The notes under the pieces are model-generated. The model did not search any database and was not told the origin of the DNA. It saw only the letters and a list, made by a program, of their open reading frames with translations. Below are positions 30,751 through 33,101 of a DNA stretch of 33,101 nt, piece after piece. The stretch comes from an uncultured Megasphaera sp. Lineage in GTDB: Bacteria; Bacillota; Negativicutes; Veillonellales; Megasphaeraceae. A program made the position numbers and the translations under genes. The stretch covers positions 1 through 33,101 of the forward strand of contig USGG01000018.1 in the NCBI GenBank assembly GCA_900554215.1, written 5' to 3'. Position 1 is the stretch's first letter. Each line of letters begins with the position of its first letter.

Positions 30751-31170
30751 ATGGATTATAAGGAAGCCTACGCGAAATCGCTGCGCCTGCTGAACGTTCG
30801 TTTTCTCAGCGAAGGCGAGCTGCGCCGCAAGCTGGAGCGGCATGATGCCGACAGCGAGGTAATAGACGCCGTTATCGCCAAGTTGAAGGAAGAACGGTTC
30901 GTCGACGACGTGCGCCTGGCCCGAGCCGTGTACAAGCAGTATGCCCAGAAGGGCCGGTACGGCCATTTGTATATCGTCAACTGCCTGCGCCGCCGGGATC
31001 TTCCCGTTCCCGACGAGCTGGAGCGGCCCGACGAGGATGAAGCGGCGCGGCGATTGGTGGCCCAGCGCTTCAAAGGCGGAGGGGACGTGCGGAAAATCGC
31101 CCGTTTTCTTCAATACCGCGGCTTTTCTCCCTCGGTGATTCGAAACGTCGTGGATGACTTTTATTCTTGA
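30751..31170 (+). CDS. recX: Regulatory protein RecX
   Basis: 139 residues; binds RecA filaments and limits their growth. Built of three-helix repeats: LLNVRFLSEGELRRKLERH, VIDAVIAKLKEERFVDDVRLARA and RKIARFLQYRGFSPSVIRNVVDD, the typical RecX pattern, in slightly short form. It begins 2 nt after the recA stop without a clear ribosome site, so it is probably translated by coupling and at a much lower level than RecA. Confidence 0.92.
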   Translation: MDYKEAYAKSLRLLNVRFLSEGELRRKLERHDADSEVIDAVIAKLKEERFVDDVRLARAVYKQYAQKGRYGHLYIVNCLRRRDLPVPDELERPDEDEAARRLVAQRFKGGGDVRKIARFLQYRGFSPSVIRNVVDDFYS

Positions 31171-31207
31171 CATAGTTATCAAAAAATTTTACAATTAAAT
31201 GAGCCGG

Positions 31208-31235
31208 TTGACACTGGTCAAATATTTTGCATAAT
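31208..31235 (+). promoter_or_regulatory. Promoter of rny with overlapping inverted repeat
   Basis: Perfect TTGACA (31208-31213), a 16-nt spacer and CATAAT (31230-31235). The -35 is part of the dyad TTGAC-ACTG-GTCAA (31208-31221), a possible repressor site. The expected start near 31242 lies upstream of a terminator at 31278-31307, which would make a short leader RNA. Confidence 0.65.
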
Positions 31236-31277
31236 TGTAGGTTTTTTGAAGATGACGTAAACAACACATACTCATAT

Positions 31278-31307
31278 AAAAAAGCCGGACTGCTGTTCGG
31301 CTTTTTT
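31278..31307 (+). terminator. Strong intrinsic terminator in the rny leader
   Basis: A 13-bp stem, AAAAAAGCCGGAC with GTTCGGCTTTTTT, loop TGCT, ending in seven T. It ends transcription from recA-recX and, if the promoter at 31208 is used, also attenuates rny, whose start codon is only 26 nt further on. Confidence 0.85.
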
Positions 31308-31333
31308 TGATGAAGGAGAGGTGAAATCAGTAC

Positions 31334-32869
31334 ATGTTAGCTAGCATTGTCGCAGCAATCGTCTGCGGCGTCATAGGCGTAGGCGCAGGGTATATTTACC
31401 GCAAAAACATTGCCGAAGGCAAGATCGGGCAGGCCGAAGTAGAAGCGCAGCGGATTATTTCCACGGCGCAGCAGAGCGCGGAAGCCCGCAAGAAGGAGCT
31501 TGTCCTGGAAGGCAAGGAAGAAGTACATAAACTGCGTACGGACGCCGAACGGGAAAATAAAGAGCGCCGCAGCGAATTACAACGCATGGAACGGCGGTTG
31601 CTGCAGAAGGAAGAACATTTAGACAAGAAATTTGAGTCCATAGAAAAGAAAGAGGAATCGTTGCAGCGCAAGGAAGACGAAGTGACGAAAATCCAGGAAA
31701 AGATCGAAGCGCTTCACGCCCAGGAAATGGCTGAACTGGAACGGATTTCGGGCCTTACATACGACGAGGCGAAGGAGCTCCTCCTTTGCAACGTGCAGTC
31801 GGAGGTAAAGCACGAGACGGCTCAAATGATTAAGATGATGGAAGACGAAGCGAAGGAAGAAGCCGAAGGAAAGGCGCGGGAAATCATCGCCACGGCGATT
31901 CAGCGCTGCGCTGCCGACCACGTAGCGGAAACGACGGTTTCCGTCGTATCCTTGCCGAACGACGAAATGAAGGGCCGTATTATCGGCCGGGAAGGCCGTA
32001 ATATCCGGGCTATCGAAACCCTGACGGGCGTCGACCTCATCATCGACGATACGCCGGAAGCCGTCATCTTGTCGTGCTTCGACCCCATTCGCCGCGAAAT
32101 AGCCCGCATTGCTTTGGAAAAGCTCATTGCCGACGGACGCATTCATCCGGCGCGTATTGAAGAGATGGTGGAAAAAGCCCGCAAGGAAGTCAACCAGAAG
32201 ATCCGCGAAGCCGGCGAACAGGCGACGTACGAAACGGGCGTTCACGGCCTTCATCCGGAACTCATCAAGATTCTGGGACGTCTGCGGTACCGTACGAGCT
32301 ACGGTCAGAACGTACTGCGCCATTCTATCGAAGTATCCCAGCTGGCAGGCATTATGGCCGCTGAGCTCGGTGTAGACGAAACGCTGGCCAAGCGGGCCGG
32401 CTTGATTCATGATATCGGCAAGGCCCTGGATCATGAATTGGAAGGCACCCACGTATCTATCGGCGCGGAAGTCGCCAAGAAGTACGGCGAATCCAAGCTG
32501 AGCATCAACTGCATTTCCGCGCATCACGGCGACGAAGAGCCTCGGAGCATCGAAGCCGTCCTCGTATCGGCAGCGGACGCCGTATCGGCGGCGCGGCCGG
32601 GGGCAAGACGGGAAACGCTGGAAAACTACCTGAAGCGATTGACAAAACTGGAAGAAATCGCAAAATCTTTCGACGGCGTCGAAGATTGCTTTGCCATACA
32701 GGCCGGACGCGAAATCCGCGTCATGGTCAAACCGGAAAAGATCGACGAAGCGGATTGCGTTCTCCTCGTTCACGACATCGTCAAACGAATCGAGGCCGAA
32801 CTGGAATATCCCGGTCAGATCAAAGTCGTCGTCATTCGGGAAACGCGAATGATCGATTATGCAAAATAA
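31334..32869 (+). CDS. rny: Ribonuclease Y
   Basis: A membrane-bound endoribonuclease that starts mRNA decay. 511 residues. An N-terminal membrane helix (IVAAIVCGVIGVGAGYIY) is followed by a long charged coiled coil (about 30-190), a KH domain (GRIIGREGRNIRAIETLTG, about 210-270) and an HD domain with the His-Asp pair in GLIHDIGKALDHE (His358, Asp359), ending in the family C-terminus QIKVVVIRETRMIDYAK. The start ATG follows GGAGAGGTGA by 9 nt. Its place right after recA-recX is the common Firmicute order. The leader with terminator suggests regulation, possibly by its own activity. A single-gene unit with a terminator at 32883. Confidence 0.96.
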   Translation: MLASIVAAIVCGVIGVGAGYIYRKNIAEGKIGQAEVEAQRIISTAQQSAEARKKELVLEGKEEVHKLRTDAERENKERRSELQRMERRLLQKEEHLDKKFESIEKKEESLQRKEDEVTKIQEKIEALHAQEMAELERISGLTYDEAKELLLCNVQSEVKHETAQMIKMMEDEAKEEAEGKAREIIATAIQRCAADHVAETTVSVVSLPNDEMKGRIIGREGRNIRAIETLTGVDLIIDDTPEAVILSCFDPIRREIARIALEKLIADGRIHPARIEEMVEKARKEVNQKIREAGEQATYETGVHGLHPELIKILGRLRYRTSYGQNVLRHSIEVSQLAGIMAAELGVDETLAKRAGLIHDIGKALDHELEGTHVSIGAEVAKKYGESKLSINCISAHHGDEEPRSIEAVLVSAADAVSAARPGARRETLENYLKRLTKLEEIAKSFDGVEDCFAIQAGREIRVMVKPEKIDEADCVLLVHDIVKRIEAELEYPGQIKVVVIRETRMIDYAK

Positions 32870-32882
32870 TATGGAATACAAG

Positions 32883-32915
32883 TCCCTTGCCCCTGTCCGG
32901 GCAGGGGATTTTTTT
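32883..32915 (+). terminator. Terminator of rny
   Basis: TCCCTTGCCC (32883-32892) pairs with GGGCAGGGGA (32899-32908), one G-U pair, followed by seven T. Confidence 0.9.
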
Positions 32916-32987
32916 CGCCTGATACGAGAGGCGAAAGGGGCTTTGGAAAGGGAATAAGCAAATTATAAAAAAAATGAAAAAAAGGGC

Positions 32988-33016
32988 TTGCCAAAACGAG
33001 TGGGACATGGTAGAAT
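32988..33016 (+). promoter_or_regulatory. Promoter of tRNA-Asp
   Basis: TTGCCA (32988-32993), a 17-nt spacer and TAGAAT (33011-33016) with an extended TGG just before it. About 41 nt upstream of the mature tRNA. Confidence 0.7.
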
Positions 33017-33057
33017 ACTTTTTGTCGGAACGCGAGAGGTTCCGGTAAGTATGAAAC

Positions 33058-33101
33058 GGCCCCGTGGTGTAGCGGTTTAACATGTCGCCCTGTCACGGCG
33101 A
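33058..33101 (+). tRNA. tRNA-Asp (GTC), 3' part outside window
   Basis: The acceptor strand GGCCCCG, D-arm (GTGTAGCGGTTTAACAT) and anticodon arm TCGCC-CTGTCAC-GGCGA are visible. The anticodon is GTC, aspartate. The T-arm and acceptor 3' strand lie beyond the edge, and more tRNA genes may follow. Confidence 0.93.

Overview
The window looks like a chromosomal segment of a diderm Firmicute (class Negativicutes, quite possibly Megasphaera or a relative; the genus is inference). The gene order is Firmicute-like: murA next to an mreB/mbl gene, 6S RNA directly before rarA, and ftsK - short rodZ - ygiQ - rimO - cinA - recA - recX - rny. At the same time there is a classical outer-membrane autotransporter, which requires an outer membrane. 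Most genes are GC-rich with many GCC, GGC and GAC codons.

Region by region: 1-2850 (minus) holds a selenocysteine-containing formate dehydrogenase alpha subunit, cut by the window edge, preceded by a MobA-MobB fusion for its molybdenum cofactor. 2851-3346 is a 496-nt regulatory stretch with a G11 homopolymer inside a promoter spacer, followed by a leader terminator. 3347-8164 is a 1605-residue autotransporter adhesin and 8171-8599 a small three-zinc-finger protein. 8600-9541 has no long gene but holds two diverged copies of what I read as a type I toxin-antitoxin module: a 25-residue hydrophobic peptide on the minus strand and an antisense RNA on the plus strand, each with its own promoter and terminator. 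Then come glpX (gluconeogenic fructose-bisphosphatase), a mazEF pair, murA, an mreB/mbl gene, a secreted lipoyl-like protein and a secreted SpoIVB-S55-like protein. A HAD phosphatase (minus) converges on that cluster, and a transketolase is divergent from the phosphatase.

19440-19830 carries a 6S RNA gene with its own promoter and a terminator. 19845-31170 is a long plus-strand run from rarA and ftsK through recA and recX, covering chromosome segregation, RNA and protein modification and recombination. RNase Y (rny) follows behind its own promoter and leader, and the window ends inside a tRNA-Asp gene.

The most interesting signals are (1) the tandem type I toxin-antitoxin-like modules, which are too short for ordinary gene calling, and (2) the poly-G tract between the -35 and -10 of the likely autotransporter promoter, the architecture of phase-variable surface genes. 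Both are inferred from sequence alone and need experimental or comparative confirmation.
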